Origin: Typha latifolia
Taxonomy: Eukaryota > Streptophyta > Magnoliopsida > Poales > Typhaceae
Assembly (NCBI GenBank): GCA_019914945.1
Contig: CM034099.1
Location: forward strand, 1,984,001-2,048,000
Length of the DNA stretch: 64,000 nucleotides
Direction: 5' to 3'
This document shows, one piece after another, positions 9,552 to 23,000 of this stretch. The first letter of the stretch is position 1; each line of letters starts with the position of its first letter. Under the pieces are notes generated by a model. That model made no database searches. It was given only the letters and a program-made list of their open reading frames with translations, and was not told the DNA's origin. Both the position numbers and the translations under genes were made by a program.

Positions 9552-12090
9552 GAAATTCTTCTCATGTATACTACTCAAGGGCTGATGTATTAGGATCTTT
9601 TTGTTCTTTGTACTCAGTAGCTGTACCTCCATGCATGACTAAAGTTGTGGTTGTTGACCCTTCAATGGTCTGGGATGATATCTTTAACTTCTTTTCTTTT
9701 TCCCTAAAGACTGGGAAATTATAGTGGCAGACCCTGGTTATCTATTGTGGCAATTCTGATATTCTCGCAAAGGACCTAACAGTGAATTTGCTTACAAGTA
9801 GATTGGAGCTGTATGCAGCAGGTAACTGCTGGTCTCATAATCAATTCTTTGGAGGTAAATAAATGCATACTTGCAGTGTTGTTTGGTACTTGTAATAATT
9901 AATTAAGAATATTGCCATTGTCCTTTCGGTACTAAATTTGGAGTCACAGTTCACTCCGGTGGATCCTTGATTATGAGTTACGGAAATAAGGTCTTCGGTT
10001 AGTTCTACAGATTTTAAAATACTAACTTTGGTTTAATTTCACAGATGAAGGTACTAGAGACCTTTATGGATGTTTCAGAATTTAATTGAGGTAAATGGTG
10101 CTAATTACATGAGAACATGAATTATCTTATTGCATTTCATCTATCAGGTTATGGAGAATATACCTCAGTAACTCTATATATGTGAAAACCTTTTGGTTGA
10201 AGAACTAGACGATTCTCTGAAAGAGTTGCAGTTAAGCATGAGTCCATTTGTTTCTTACTAGAGCTGAGATAGTTGTTAAGATTGAAGTCACTCATGCCTG
10301 TATAAAAAATGCCATTTAATCTCTTTGCAGCTCCAATGGAGGACATGCAAGTACTACATTTTTTCTCAGCTTCTATTGATTCACTACTGTTGGCTTCACT
10401 TGCTTCAAGTCCCAGGAGTTTATTATTTTACAGGTGGCAGTGGAAAGCTGACTACTCTTGCTTTATTTGATTGGCTTGGTACAGAATAAATAGTAGGATG
10501 GCATGTGTCACCAACTCTCTTTTACAGTTCATTACAAGATAAGTTAATGGCTAAGTTGTTGTTGTACCTATAGAAGATAACAAGCATGCAATATACTTTT
10601 TTATTCCATTCTAAATTTCTCATGTTTAAAACCATTCCAGTCCTGAGAACTTTGCTTTTCTGATGTCGGTATCGATTTGACATTGGCCATAGCTTGCTTA
10701 TCAATTAACAATATGGGAGCCATGTCATTATTCTCACAGTTTAAATTGGTTGCAAAGCATTAACAACTTTGAAAGTAAGCTTTATAAATACTGTCCACGT
10801 TAACGAAGCAGGTGGCGAATTGACCTGATGTTGTTGTTGCTGTGTAACGTGCAAGCAACTAAAAAATGAGGATTTTGTAACAAATTTTCTCGACAGTTTA
10901 TAAGTCTTCATGCAAAGAAATAGAAGAGTTCATCATGGATGCCAACAATACGACGACAAATAAAGTGGCATGCTTATTTATTAGATCATGCAATAAGTCG
11001 TAATTTGAGAGGAAAAACTACGATTTTTTTTAAAGAAATTCTCATGTTGGCATCTACAGTATTGGATTAATTCAATACTAATTTCTTTCTAATAAATTCT
11101 GCAATTTAATAATAAACGAATACATTTTTTTTTTTGGAGCAGAGAGGTGAAACCAACCTCCCGGTGACGGGATCTCTTCCATAGTGGGAAACATCAACGT
11201 CCACCGACAATGGCGTCCCTGAAAGGCATAGAGCCTAGCCGCGTAGCTCTAACACGTGGCCACTCGGTCCGCGAGCTGTTGACTGACGTGGCACGCAGCA
11301 CCTTGGGCCCTACCTCGTGTAGCGGGCCTAATCTTGAAATCTCACTCTGACCACTGCACGAGATAAAACCGCTGATTTAATTAGGAACTTTCGAATATAA
11401 ATAACTAATTAAATTTAATAATTTATATGGAAATTTTGAAGAGATTACCGAGGCAATATATTTTATATAACTTGCTGATGAAATTAAAAATTAATAGAAA
11501 TTTTAACTTAAAATTAAACAATTTTTTAAATGATAGGGACACGTGTAAGGCTGGCCTCGCATCTGCATAGAATCTTTCCTACGTCCTTCCTAGTTCCTAC
11601 TACCGCCTAATCTGCGCTAATCATGCTCACTAATCATACTATTATTCCAACTAAAGTATGTGTTAATATACTATTATTCTACACCCACCCATAACTCATA
11701 GGAATATATCCACGTGCCACAACTTAGTCCAGTTTCGGGTTAATTCTACCGGTGTGATATTGATTATCCAGTCACCATTCCGTGGGCCCGGGATCCAACG
11801 GCCCAACGGGTCTTAATCTTTTCTTTAATAGGAGTCCCGTGACCGCTCCGTGAGTGTTACCTTCCCTTTTGTCAAGCTCACCTCCCATTCCGAGTGAAGT
11901 AAAAAAGGCCACCTTTTTTCGTAATTGCCTTTTAATCCCCAAAAAAGTCCAAAAAATTTCTTAGATATACTTTTTTACGTACACGGTTACACCCTTCTTT
12001 CGGATTCTTGTCTTGGGTCCGGTGCCAGCTATCTTCCTTGTTTGTTCTTCTATAAAGAAAAAAAAACATCGAAAAAGAAATAGAAACGGA
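9552..12090. other. GIF 3' UTR and intergenic region
   Basis: The first few hundred bases after the GIF stop should be its 3' UTR. The rest is AT-rich and has no gene I can support. The only compositional break is the GC-rich block at 11125-11350, listed separately. The last part before 12091 is the SRF promoter. Confidence 0.6.
11125..11350 (-). mobile_element. possible retroelement 3' end, minus orientation
   Basis: A T tract at 11125-11135 opens a block of about 215 bp that is far more GC-rich than its flanks. Read on the minus strand it ends in an A tail, as a retroposed 3' end would, and just before the tail is a small hairpin (GAGGTTGGTTTCACCTC). I find no tRNA-type A or B box and no coding frame. 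An 11-bp AATTTAATAAT occurs on both sides but is not adjacent to the tail, so the target-site duplication is unproven. Confidence 0.3.
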
Positions 12091-12100
12091 ATTATAAAAG
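12091..12100 (+). promoter_or_regulatory. TATA box candidate for the SRF gene
   Basis: ATTATAAAAG lies about 80 bp upstream of the SRF start codon and is followed by a GA-rich leader. Spacing would allow a short leader of about 50 nt. Confidence 0.45.
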
Positions 12101-12174
12101 AGAGAGAAGGAAAGGAACGAGCTTTTTAATCAAGAGAGTAGCAGAGAGGGCCATTGCTTGAGGGGAGGGTGAGG

Positions 12175-15100
12175 ATGATGCAAGGGAGGAGGAGAGGGAG
12201 TAAGAAAGGAGAGACGGCGGCGATTGGGTTGCTGCTTTTCGCCTGCATTTGGGTTTGCAATCCAAGTTTTGCCAATGCCAACACTGACCAATCCGATGGT
12301 GAGTGAGCTTTTTTGTTTTTATGTGTTAAACTTTTGGGTCTTTTTTCTCCTAATAGTTTGAAGTGGAAAGGGAGGATCTTGGCGAGGAGATGAGCTGAGA
12401 TTGCGTTTAATGAGTGTCTAATCCTTCATCCTTTGGAATGGGGGAAACGTGTTTTTGATTCTTATCCTTTTGTGTTCTTTCTTTTCTATTGCCCTCTGGA
12501 GTAGGGGGGGAATTAGCATTAGTTGTCTGGAAGTGGGTCTCAGTTGATTCGAAGATGAACCATTATGTAATTTTTCATATTCTAGTTTTCCTGTTGATGC
12601 GATCGTGAATTCTTGGACCGAGGACACGAGTTTGGTTGTTCGTGAAGAAGATCTAATCCTTTTAAAGGCAAAGAAGTTCTTTGATCAATTGAGTCTCTTC
12701 TACTGGTTTGTGTCAACTAAGTGGCGTTTTTGTTTCTTCAGAGGAACTATTCTGTCGTGATTGTGATTTTGGGTTCTCAAGGTGATTCTAGATCTTTGTT
12801 TCCTTAGAGATTTACGAGGTTTGAAAGATGATTGCCAATTTAACTTCTCATCAGACAAAAGGAAGAAAAAGAAAGAGAGAGTGGCTTCCATATTCTTCAA
12901 ATTTTCACTGTTGATAAGAATTTTCCTTGTTCTCACTGCCATAGTGGTTTTTGAGAAAACATTGATGACAGACAATCACTCTGATTGGTTATGACTATGG
13001 ATTGAGCTGGTCCGTGACAATTTGAATATGAGATGACATGATTTAACTGAGTTGATATTAATACTTTTTTTTTTCCATTTCAATTTCTTCTTGCAGTGTC
13101 TGCTCTCAATATCTTGTACAGTAGCCTGAATTCACCATCTCAATTAACTGGTTGGACCTCGAACGGTGGTGATCCCTGTGGGCAGTCATGGCTCGGCATT
13201 ACATGCTCCGGTTCAGCAGTTACAACAATGTGAGGTGACCTTACAATGGATTTATTTCCAGCTGCATTGCTGCTTATCTGATTTTTTTTTTTGATTTATT
13301 CAACCCTATCAGAAAATTGTCTGGTATGGGACTTACTGGGACATTGGGCTACAATATCCAAAGCATGACGTCATTAGCTGAGCTGTGAGTGCAATTTCTG
13401 TTTCACTCTTAATTTACTTGCTGCGAAACTTCTCGATTTTTAAGTTTCTCAAGTTTGATGCAGTGACTTGAGCAACAATAATCTTGGAGGTGGTAATCAG
13501 ATACCTTACAATCTTCCCCCTAATCTCCAGAGATTGTAAGTTACACAATATATGGTTATTCTTTTCCTTGCTTTGGAGATGACATATGAGAAATAATTTG
13601 ATCTGCAGGAATCTCGCTGGGAACCAATTCAATGGAATTTTACCATATTCGATATCTCTAATGGTTACACTTAAATATCTGTAAGTGGCACTACGAGGCA
13701 AATGATCTCTTTTCTTTCAATTTATCTGATGTTTTTGAACTAAATGATGGCTGATGAATGCAGAAACCTTGGTCATAACCAACTCCAGGGCAATCTGACT
13801 GATATGTTTTCTGGACTTTCCAATCTAACAACAATGTGAGTGTTTTTTTGTTTCTCTTTTTGGCTCTTACTATGCTATGTGCATGTACCCCAAACATGAC
13901 ATTTTAGAGACTTTGAAGTGAAAATTTGCCTTTTGCAAGGATGTTTCTTCAACTTAGCATGCATCCGAATCTTGCTGTCATAGTTTTATAAATGAAGTAA
14001 CTATACTGCAGGGATCTGTCCTTTAATGCTCTTACTGGTGACCTGCCACAAAGCTTCAGTGCTCTATCAAGTCTTACAACTCTGTAAGGAGGATTATGAA
14101 CACTTATAAAAGAACTTCATACATATACATAACCATTCCACTATTGTTACATCTTATCTTGTCAGATATTTGGAGAACAACCAATTGACGGGTTCTATAG
14201 ACGTCCTTGTCAATCTCCCTCTTGAAGATTTGTAAGTAAAACATGCCACTTTAATTAGAACATAGAAGCACGCAGTCTGTATATTTTCTCAAATGTCTTT
14301 TTCAATCATGCCTAGGAATGTTGTAAATAACCGCTTCACTGGATGGATTCCTGACCAGCTTAAGAAAATCAATAATCTTCGGTAAGCAGGTTTGTGATTT
14401 CAATAACATCTTATAAGACAGTTATATCATGAGATCATAAATATTCTCTTCCACAGGACTGATGGAAACTCTTGGAGTTCTGGTCCTGCACCTCCGCCCC
14501 CACCATATCAATCTCCACCAAATCGGCGAACAAATCCTGGTCAACACTCTAAAGGTGATAAAAGCCCTTCTAATAGTGGTAAAAGTAGCGGTGGAAGTTC
14601 TGGTATAGGTGCTGGGGCCATAGCAGGAATCATCATATCTATATTGGTTGTCGGTGGACTAGTTGCATTCTTCTTGATCAAGAGAAAAACGAGGAGATCT
14701 TCAAGGAAAGAACATCTTGAAAAAGACCAATCTTTTACACCTCTTGCTTCAAATGAAGTTAAAGGTAAGTTAGGCATGGTCACTTACTCACTCGGGCTAT
14801 ATTACGTCATTAAGGTTATTTATTGATTTTCTTCCGGTCTACTTTTGCATATTAAAGAAATGTGCTTGTATTGTACTGCACATACAAGAAGCTATGTGGC
14901 TGGGTGCAACTCGTGCTGAATCCTGTCATGTCTCGTTAGAAACATGGAGAACTCTAATTATTCTATTTAGGTCATCATTTTGACTAGCAAAAAATGAATG
15001 TCGAAGAATATAGATTTAGAATCTCATTCTAGTTTATGTTCTGACTTCTTGCCAAGATATTCCAGTTTAACCATGGTCCTATTTAACTAATCTTCGGGGA

Positions 15101-18100
15101 ATTTAGATTGCTGTTTACAAACCAGTAATTGTACATGTACATTTCAAACTAGATATCTCAAGTAGTATACTGATGCAATGTTAGGCTCCTCTGTGATGTT
15201 GTTAGGCATCATAGTGTTTTTGGTTTTGAATATCTTGCTTCTATATGCGGAATATACGTCACTGTTGATCACCATTACTTAACTTAATCAATCAGTTCAA
15301 GCAATTTTTGTATCTTATATGAAACTATATAATTTTGTGGCAGAAACATCTACGTGATCCTTATTTATTTTTAGGTGCCATACCATTGAAAGACATGAAG
15401 AAGTGTTGCTTTCAAAAATCAAATTGTAAAATCCGATGGATTAGAAATTCTTGTACTAAGTTACTAACCAATAAAAGTTTAAATTCATCTATACCTTATG
15501 GAAACCATGTTGCAGATCATTAAGTAAACTATATAATTAAGTGAACAATTCTTGCTATGTTGAAATAAACAAGTCATTTTCATTACCTTAGCTCCTGGTC
15601 ACTTTAGGCTTAATTTTTTTCTTATTCTGAAATATAACCTCTTATTTTAGAATAACAACTAAACATTATAATAGTTATATTTTAGAATACAAATATTATT
15701 CATCAAAATCATATCTTATATCACACACTAACTCAATTACTAATCTATTTTGATATTTATCTCATGAATCTACTTTATATTAAATTAAAGATTATTTATT
15801 GTAATTTTGCAAAAGAAAAATATCTTTATATATATATATTATTTACTTTATATCATATTAAAGGTAATTATAACATCTTTATTCCAGAATATTAGTGAAC
15901 ATAAAAATAGTTATTCCTTGAATAAATCGTCGTAGCTCCCAAACCCTATATGTTGGAGCTCAGAGTTTAAGCCCATTATTGGAACCCTGTTCTTTAATAG
16001 CTTCGGCTACTAGTTAGGAGCCGAGGTCTTAATGATTTAAACATTGATTAATCCTTGCTTGCAATACTGAAAGTGCCATCCAATGCTGTCATATTGTTGA
16101 CTAAATTGCAGCATTCCTCAGATTTATTTATATTTATTTCAGTTATTTCAATGCAAAATTGTACTTTTAATTGCTCTAGTATTAACAAATACTGCAGAGA
16201 TGAAGTCCATCCAAACTTCTACAGTTGAGACACATGCATTGCCCCCGCCTGCTCCTATCAGTCTTAAACCTCCTCCCAAAATTGATCGTCACAAATCATT
16301 TGATGAAGATGATTTCACAAACAAGCCTGTTGTGAAAAAGACTGATACAACTCCAATAAAAGCAACTCTATATTCAGTAGCAGATCTTCAGATGGCAACA
16401 GACAGCTTCAGCATGGATAATCTTGTTGGTGAAGGGTCTTTTGGACGTGTTTATAAGGCACAATTTGATGACGGAAAGGTTTGCTCCTTAACTGGTGCCA
16501 AGGCCTTTCTTTATTCTTTTTGGGGAACCTGCATAATATTTATTAAATGATTACATTTTGTGGAAATCAGATTTCTTTTAACATTAGTAACTACAATAAA
16601 TGCTCTTTTTATGGACTGTATCTTGTTGAGTGTATTTTCTCATGCATAAAGAGAACTATGTTATTGAAATCTCAGAAAGAAATTGGGCAAGAATTCAATA
16701 TTAAATAATGGGGCAACAAAATGTTATTCATTTGGAGGAGTGGAGTTTTACGTCTTAAATGAGCAAAAATGGTCTAAGAGGGACCTCTCTAAATAGTATA
16801 AATTTGAGTCCATTCCTCCCTAGCTTACTAAGTGTAGTATTTTCTATCTCAATCTCTTTTCTTGTCTGAGCAAAAATGATCACATTAATTATTTCATTGG
16901 TTCTTCTAGGTTCTGGCTGTGAAGAAAGTGAATCTTACTGTCCTGCCCAACCAGTCATCTGAGGACTTCATTGAGTTGGTTTCAAACATCTCAAATTTAC
17001 ATCATCCGAATCTGACCGAGCTGGTGGGCTACTGTATGGAGCATGGACAACACCTGCTGGTCTATGAGTTTCACAAGAATGGCTCGTTGCATGATCTCCT
17101 TCACCTTGAAGATGAATATAGCAAGCCACTGACTTGGAGTACTCGTGTCAAGATTGCACTAGGTTCTGCGAGGGCATTAGAGTAAGTGATGTGAATATTG
17201 CCATCATTCTTTTTCATGAATCAAGATAGTTGTTTACTGTGATAATCAAGAAACCTTAGTTATACAGTTCCCTAGGTTCCTTGGAAGTTCTCTGAAAATC
17301 ATTGGTTCCTTGTAGCCTAGCAGAAAATTTTCCCCTTCAGATTTGATAGTTATAGAATTTATACTGCAGTTCTGAGAGAACCAGCAAATTTGAATCCATT
17401 CATTTCAGCCATTAATCTACCTATCAAATATCCCAATGATCCCAAGCTGCAGCGACTTCCAACTGGATTCTTCTTCTATTAATTTTTTTTAATTGGAGTC
17501 TAATTAGGACTCTTTAAAACCCACTAAATCTGGAGTACTTCAATATCCAAATACAGATGCAGTAGGACTGTAGAAATAATCCCTCAAATGCCTACAGGAA
17601 ATGCTACTTGTTTCATCTGTTTTTAATGTTCATGTGCCATAAGTTCTTGCCATTAGGATGCTGCCTTCTCTTCTTCTTTGTATATTTTGTGTAAACATAT
17701 CATACTTTTTGTGGTCTATGTAGTTTGCTAAGCATCTATTTTCATCCCAAAGGTCCTCTGTTAGCAATGAATTTGCACTTTAGTCCTTTTTTATCCAACA
17801 ATGCTATTTTCAGGTATCTGCATGAGGTATGCTCACCATCTGTTGTCCACAAAAATTTCAAGTCATCCAACATTCTATTAGATACCGAGTTCAATCCTCA
17901 CCTGTCAGATGCTGGGGTTTCAAGCGTTGTTCCTGATGCTGAATTCCAGGTAAAGATGTACATAGTATATAAGTTTGCTCCTTGTAAAGATTACATCTGT
18001 GTGTAGTGATGCGCTTTCCTTGAAAAAAATGAAATATATCTGCCGCTGGAGCTCAATTCATTCTTTTCACACTTGTCAAGTTCACTAAATTAGCAACTCT

Positions 18101-18961
18101 CTTTAGTTATCATGATTAACTTCTTGATGTCCTTTTTGGCATCTTCTGCAGGCCTCAGAGCAGGGTTCTGGATACAGTGCTCCTGAGGTTGCAATGTCTG
18201 GTCAATATACTCTTAAGAGTGATGTATATAGCTTTGGAGTAGTGATGCTGGAGCTTTTGACTGGACGTAAGCCTTTTGACAGGTATCTCAATATGTTTAG
18301 ACTCAAGTTGTTGAGGGTTAAAGCCTAATGGAACTGCAGGCCATCATAGTTAGATCACTTTCTGATATATATGAAATTTAGCCGTTTCGAAGAAATGCAC
18401 AATTCAAATAAACAGCAATTATTTAAAGCCAAAATACATTGAAGTTTTGACTGTTACAATAAAATGTTACAGCTCTAGGCCGCGATCGGAGCAGTCATTG
18501 GTTCGGTGGGCAACTCCTCAACTGCATGATATTGATGCATTAGACCAGATGGTCGATCCAGCCCTCAAGGGGTTATATCCTGCGAAATCTCTGTCGCGAT
18601 TTGCAGATGTTATTGCTCTGTGCGTTCAGGTATGCTATCCATCTACATGGGCTTTCACGCTTTTAAGCAGTTAAATACTCGAACCTTTTCAATTTACCTA
18701 ACAATGATTGTTCCAGTTCTCTTGTAAGTAGGAATCTAAGTGCTGGCATTTTTTTATATTGGTTTAATTGTGCTCTTATATACATCAAAATCTCTATCCT
18801 CACAGCCTGAGCCAGAATTTAGGCCACCCATGTCAGAAGTTGTGCAAGCATTAGTTCGCCTGGTGCAGAGAGCTAACATGAGCAAGAGGATGCACGGCGG
18901 AGATGAACAAGAGACTCCTCGGCGATTTGATGACACAGAAGGACAGGACTATATGCTTTAA
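12175..18961 (+). CDS. SRF: STRUBBELIG-family LRR receptor (pseudo)kinase
   Basis: Sixteen coding exons (12175-12298, 13097-13229, 13313-13384, 13464-13535, 13609-13680, 13764-13835, 14012-14083, 14166-14231, 14316-14381, 14457-14764, 16198-16478, 16910-17181, 17814-17949, 18152-18282, 18473-18629, 18806-18961) give 729 residues. Order: signal peptide, SUB-type N-terminal LRR cap ([12 protein letters not shown]), six LRRs in exons of 72 or 66 nt, Pro/Ser/Gly-rich spacer, membrane segment (about 300-324), basic stop-transfer, kinase domain. The glycine loop GEGSFGRV and Lys451 (AVKK) are kept, but HRD is HKN (549-551) and DFG is DAG (569-571), so catalysis is unlikely. That is usual in STRUBBELIG receptors, which act in organ shape and cell-wall or defence signalling. 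Length and juxtamembrane sequence point to the SRF6/SRF7 branch. The 1.4-kb intron 10 is AT-rich. Confidence 0.93.
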
Positions 18962-20071
18962 GACACTGAGCTGATTATCTTTTGTTCAGGCCTTCAGATG
19001 GTAATATATTTGTTTCCTTTTGTCAATACATATTCACAGATTTCGTTTGGTGTTATAGCTTTGTCATGGCTATGAACCCTCCAAAAAGATTCAGCCTACA
19101 TACTTGACTTGACAGTGAGTGCCGTATAAAATATTTGTTTTCTCTTAATGTCATTAAGATGAATTCTTTGATTGGGAGAGCTATATACTACTGAAAAAAT
19201 AAAATAGAAAATGTGACTCTTTTGAATGAGTTTAGATTAATTATACATAAAATCTCTCTGATATTTAAAGTGTTGCTGGAGTGGTGTATTAATTGATTTT
19301 GAAAATAGAACTCGAAAATGTTCTTCCAAACTGTAAAGGAACTTTCCATTCTATATATCATTTTTTTTTTCAGTTAGAGACTGCTAAAGGTCAAAGGTGT
19401 CTCCATAATACCTGCCAAAGGAAAAGCATACCAAGTGGCCCATCTTATCTTTTACAATTTCATTTGTGATGCAAAAGGTGGGTTTGCCTGATGAATGCAC
19501 TATGCTTCACTCATACTGGTTTGTAAAGTCAAACAACAATTACGGAAGAAAAGAGCCACTCTTGTTGAGTTCTTCTCAAATCTAGTAAAAGAAAATAGTA
19601 CCGTTTTCAAACTATTTTGATATAGTTGTTGCCATTAGCGAGATAAATTGTTGTACTCGAAAGCGATTTGATAAATTACTGTCTCAAAAGTAATTTAATA
19701 AATTGCCTTTCGAGACAACTATTTATGTAGTAATATATCTATACATTGTAGACACAATTTACTTAAAAGAAAGCTACATGTAGTTTGCTAATACTATGAA
19801 TATTATAACTCTAATAAGTTTAGCGATTTGATAAATTGTTGATTAATTTCAAATAAACGAGTTTTCATCATCAAAATATATGGAGAACCACTTTCCTATC
19901 AAATCAAAGACCAATATAATAGCCCTTCCATCAACAACTGAATTGCGAGATTCCACTTAAAGATCTAAAGAGCATGGAAGTCACAATCTCAGATAGATTA
20001 AAGGTATTAATGAATAAGATGGTCAGTACAAAATACTGAATCAGCAGCTTCTCTCTTTTGGTAGTCATCAG
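18962..20071. other. convergent 3' ends of SRF and RPT1, spacer
   Basis: SRF (plus) and RPT1 (minus) converge here, so both 3' UTRs lie in this 1.1 kb. The middle (about 19600-19860) is AT-rich with repeated GATAAATT motifs that may be a decayed repeat. No gene seen. Confidence 0.6.
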
Positions 20072-23000
20072 TTAGTTGTATACCATGTACTTGGGTGTCG
20101 CACTGAACTTCTGATAGCCTTTGATGACTTTATTTACTGCATCAAGAAAGTCTTTCTCTGTGACAGTCTTCCGCCGTGCACGGATAGCAAACATCCCAGC
20201 TTCCGTGCAGACACTCCTTATGTCTGCCCCTGCACGAAAAGTCACCAAATGCATTAGCAGCAATCAGCTTGAAAATCATCATAGAAAATCAAACATCTTT
20301 ATCAATGCTGAAAATAGCAGAACAATAAATTTGATACAGTAACTTGTGCGTACCCGTGGAATTGGGGCAGAGGCGAGCAAGAAGCTCAAACCGGATATCC
20401 CTTTCGCAATTCATTGTCCTTGTGTGGATCTTGAATATCTGTGTTCGACTTTCTAGATCGGGAAGGCCAAACTCAACTTTGCGATCTAACCGTCCAGGAC
20501 GTAGTAGTGCTGGATCAAGGGTATCTGGCCTGCATTATTTATGGTAGAGAAAAAAATAAGATTAGGTTTCGCTTGAATATTCTGGTATTCAGGAAGATAA
20601 AAGAAGCTCTGCAGAGGGAAATTACAAGGCTCATGACTTACAAAAAAGAAATGATTGAAAAGAAGTTCATGACAAGAATGGAAAAAAAAAGTTCTACTGA
20701 TCACCACAATAAATTTTTTTCAAAATGAAGGTGCAGAAATGTGGTGATCAGTAGAAAATAAGCAATAGAACTATATAAGAAAATAGACCTGAATAAACTT
20801 GGAAAATGCTAAAACTGATGCTAATACATTTTTCCTATGCACAAGGTACATTGCTAAGACATTAAATATTAATGATACATGTTAAGACTTAAATATTGAT
20901 GATATAGATACTACTCGGTATAAGGAATTAAGGATAATTCCAGATAATACATGATAAGGTGGCTGACCTATTCGTTGCCATCAAAACTTTTATGTTTCCT
21001 CTAGCATCAAAACCATCAAGTTGATTAACAATTTCGAGCATAGTGCGCTGAACTTCATTATCACCACCAACCCCATCATCAAAACGAGCACCACCTATGG
21101 CATCAACTTCATCAAAAAACACAATGCAAGCCTTTTTTGAGCGAGCCATCTACATCAAATGTGAACTTAGTTAGCCATCATTAGGTACAAAGCACGCCCT
21201 TTTTGAGTGAGCCATCTACATCAAATGTGAACTTAGTTAGCCATCATTAGGTTAAGATTGTCAGACTAACATAGAAGACTCATAGCTCACATGATCTTGG
21301 TTATAAAATCAGCAGATATAAGTCAACAATTTTAAGTTTGGAGTCTTGACAACCTGAAAAAGTTCACGAACCATCCGAGCTCCTTCTCCAACATACTTTT
21401 GAACGAGCTCACTTCCAATAACACGGATAAAGCAGGCATCTGTTCTGTTGGCTACAGCTCTGGCAAGGAGCGTCTTACCAGTTCCTGGGGGACCGTAGCA
21501 AAGAACTCCTTTAGGTGGGTCAATACCTAGCTTGACAAATTTCTCTGGGTGAAGCATAGGAAGCTCTACAACCTGAAGTGACCAAACATTTTATCAGAAA
21601 ATTTCCAAACACAGCACTTATTTACCTGCACATGTCAAGATGCAGAAGAAGACCAAAAAAGGAACAAAGAAGAAGATAATTTTCTAGATGGCCAAAATAT
21701 CTATCCTCATAAGATAATGCAACACAACTTTTAGGTATACGTACTTCTCGCATCTTTTCAATCTGCTCCTTACATCCACCAACATCATTATACGTAACAT
21801 CCGGTTTCTCTTCCACTGTCATCATTGTAACACTTGGATCAATCTTAGGTGGCAAAGGAATCTGAATTTGGTACTTATTTCTATCAACTCTGCATTTTAG
21901 AGAAAAAAACATGAATATAAAATATAGCAATCACTACCTCAATTTACGTTAAAAAACTTAAAACTATCTCAAGCTTTCTTTAACATTACATGCTTAGCGA
22001 GATACTAACGGGAATAACATTACATGTCCTAGGCTATCAATTCTAACCTTTCTTGAATTACCTCAACAACCTTTTATAGTTTCCAGACCTTCAACCAGAT
22101 GCTCTAAGTGTATTATGCAACCTCACATTGACTGAATTACAAGGGAAATTCCCAACCACCTGCACAACCATACTGACTGTTTTCCCATTTCTGTATTCTT
22201 TTACATTGAGCAAGATGATTATATAGGTTTTAAAAAGAAAATGGTTGGTACCAGTCCCACAAATCCTTCACCTGTCCCATTTCAAATCATTTGAGACCTA
22301 TGTTTTTTTTTCTTCTAACCGCTCTTCCTAATTTCCAAATATATATACAATTGTATAATATTTCTCCCATGTCCATATGGACATGCAATATAAATTAGCA
22401 ATCCTAATAATACCCTTTTAATGGAAACAACTTTCAATATAACCAAGATATAACTGAATAACATTGTTTAGAAAAGAAAAAGGTCTTTGTTTTAGGATCT
22501 GAATCTTACCCTACGCGCATCCCCTCTTCGATATCAGTTGGTGAGACCTTGTCACCCAAACCAACAACAAACTGCATATGAGAAGGCAATTATACTTAAA
22601 ATTTTGAAGCTCATTTAGCCAAATATCTAAATCTCATAAATGTGGAAAGTAATTAAAACATCAAAATATACCTTTGCAATTTGCTTAACATTTATAACAT
22701 ATTTAGCATCTTCAGTGTTTGGGCTGATAATCTTTGTACACCTTGCGACCTTCAAGATAAACAAAACATCAAAAACTGCCATAAGAACAAATAGACTAGT
22801 TAGATAAATAATTAATTAAAAAACTAAGAATTACGCAGGACACACCTGAAGTGGTTGTTCCTCTTGCATCATTTGCTTGTCAGAAACTAAATCCCACTGG
22901 CTTGGTGGCGCTAAACCAGTATCAGACTCCTTAATTCCTGATGTTTAGCAACACAAAAAGAAAATGATAACATATATGAAAAAATTTGCTTTGATGCTTA

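Noticed and set aside
15550..15970. Possible AT-rich MITE in SRF intron 10
   Set aside because: TTATTC-type ends in opposite orientation are visible, but matches are short and scattered; AT-rich sequence gives such matches by chance.
19590..19870. Repeated GATAAATT motifs between SRF and RPT1
   Set aside because: Copies are short and irregular; no element boundary or duplication could be defined.
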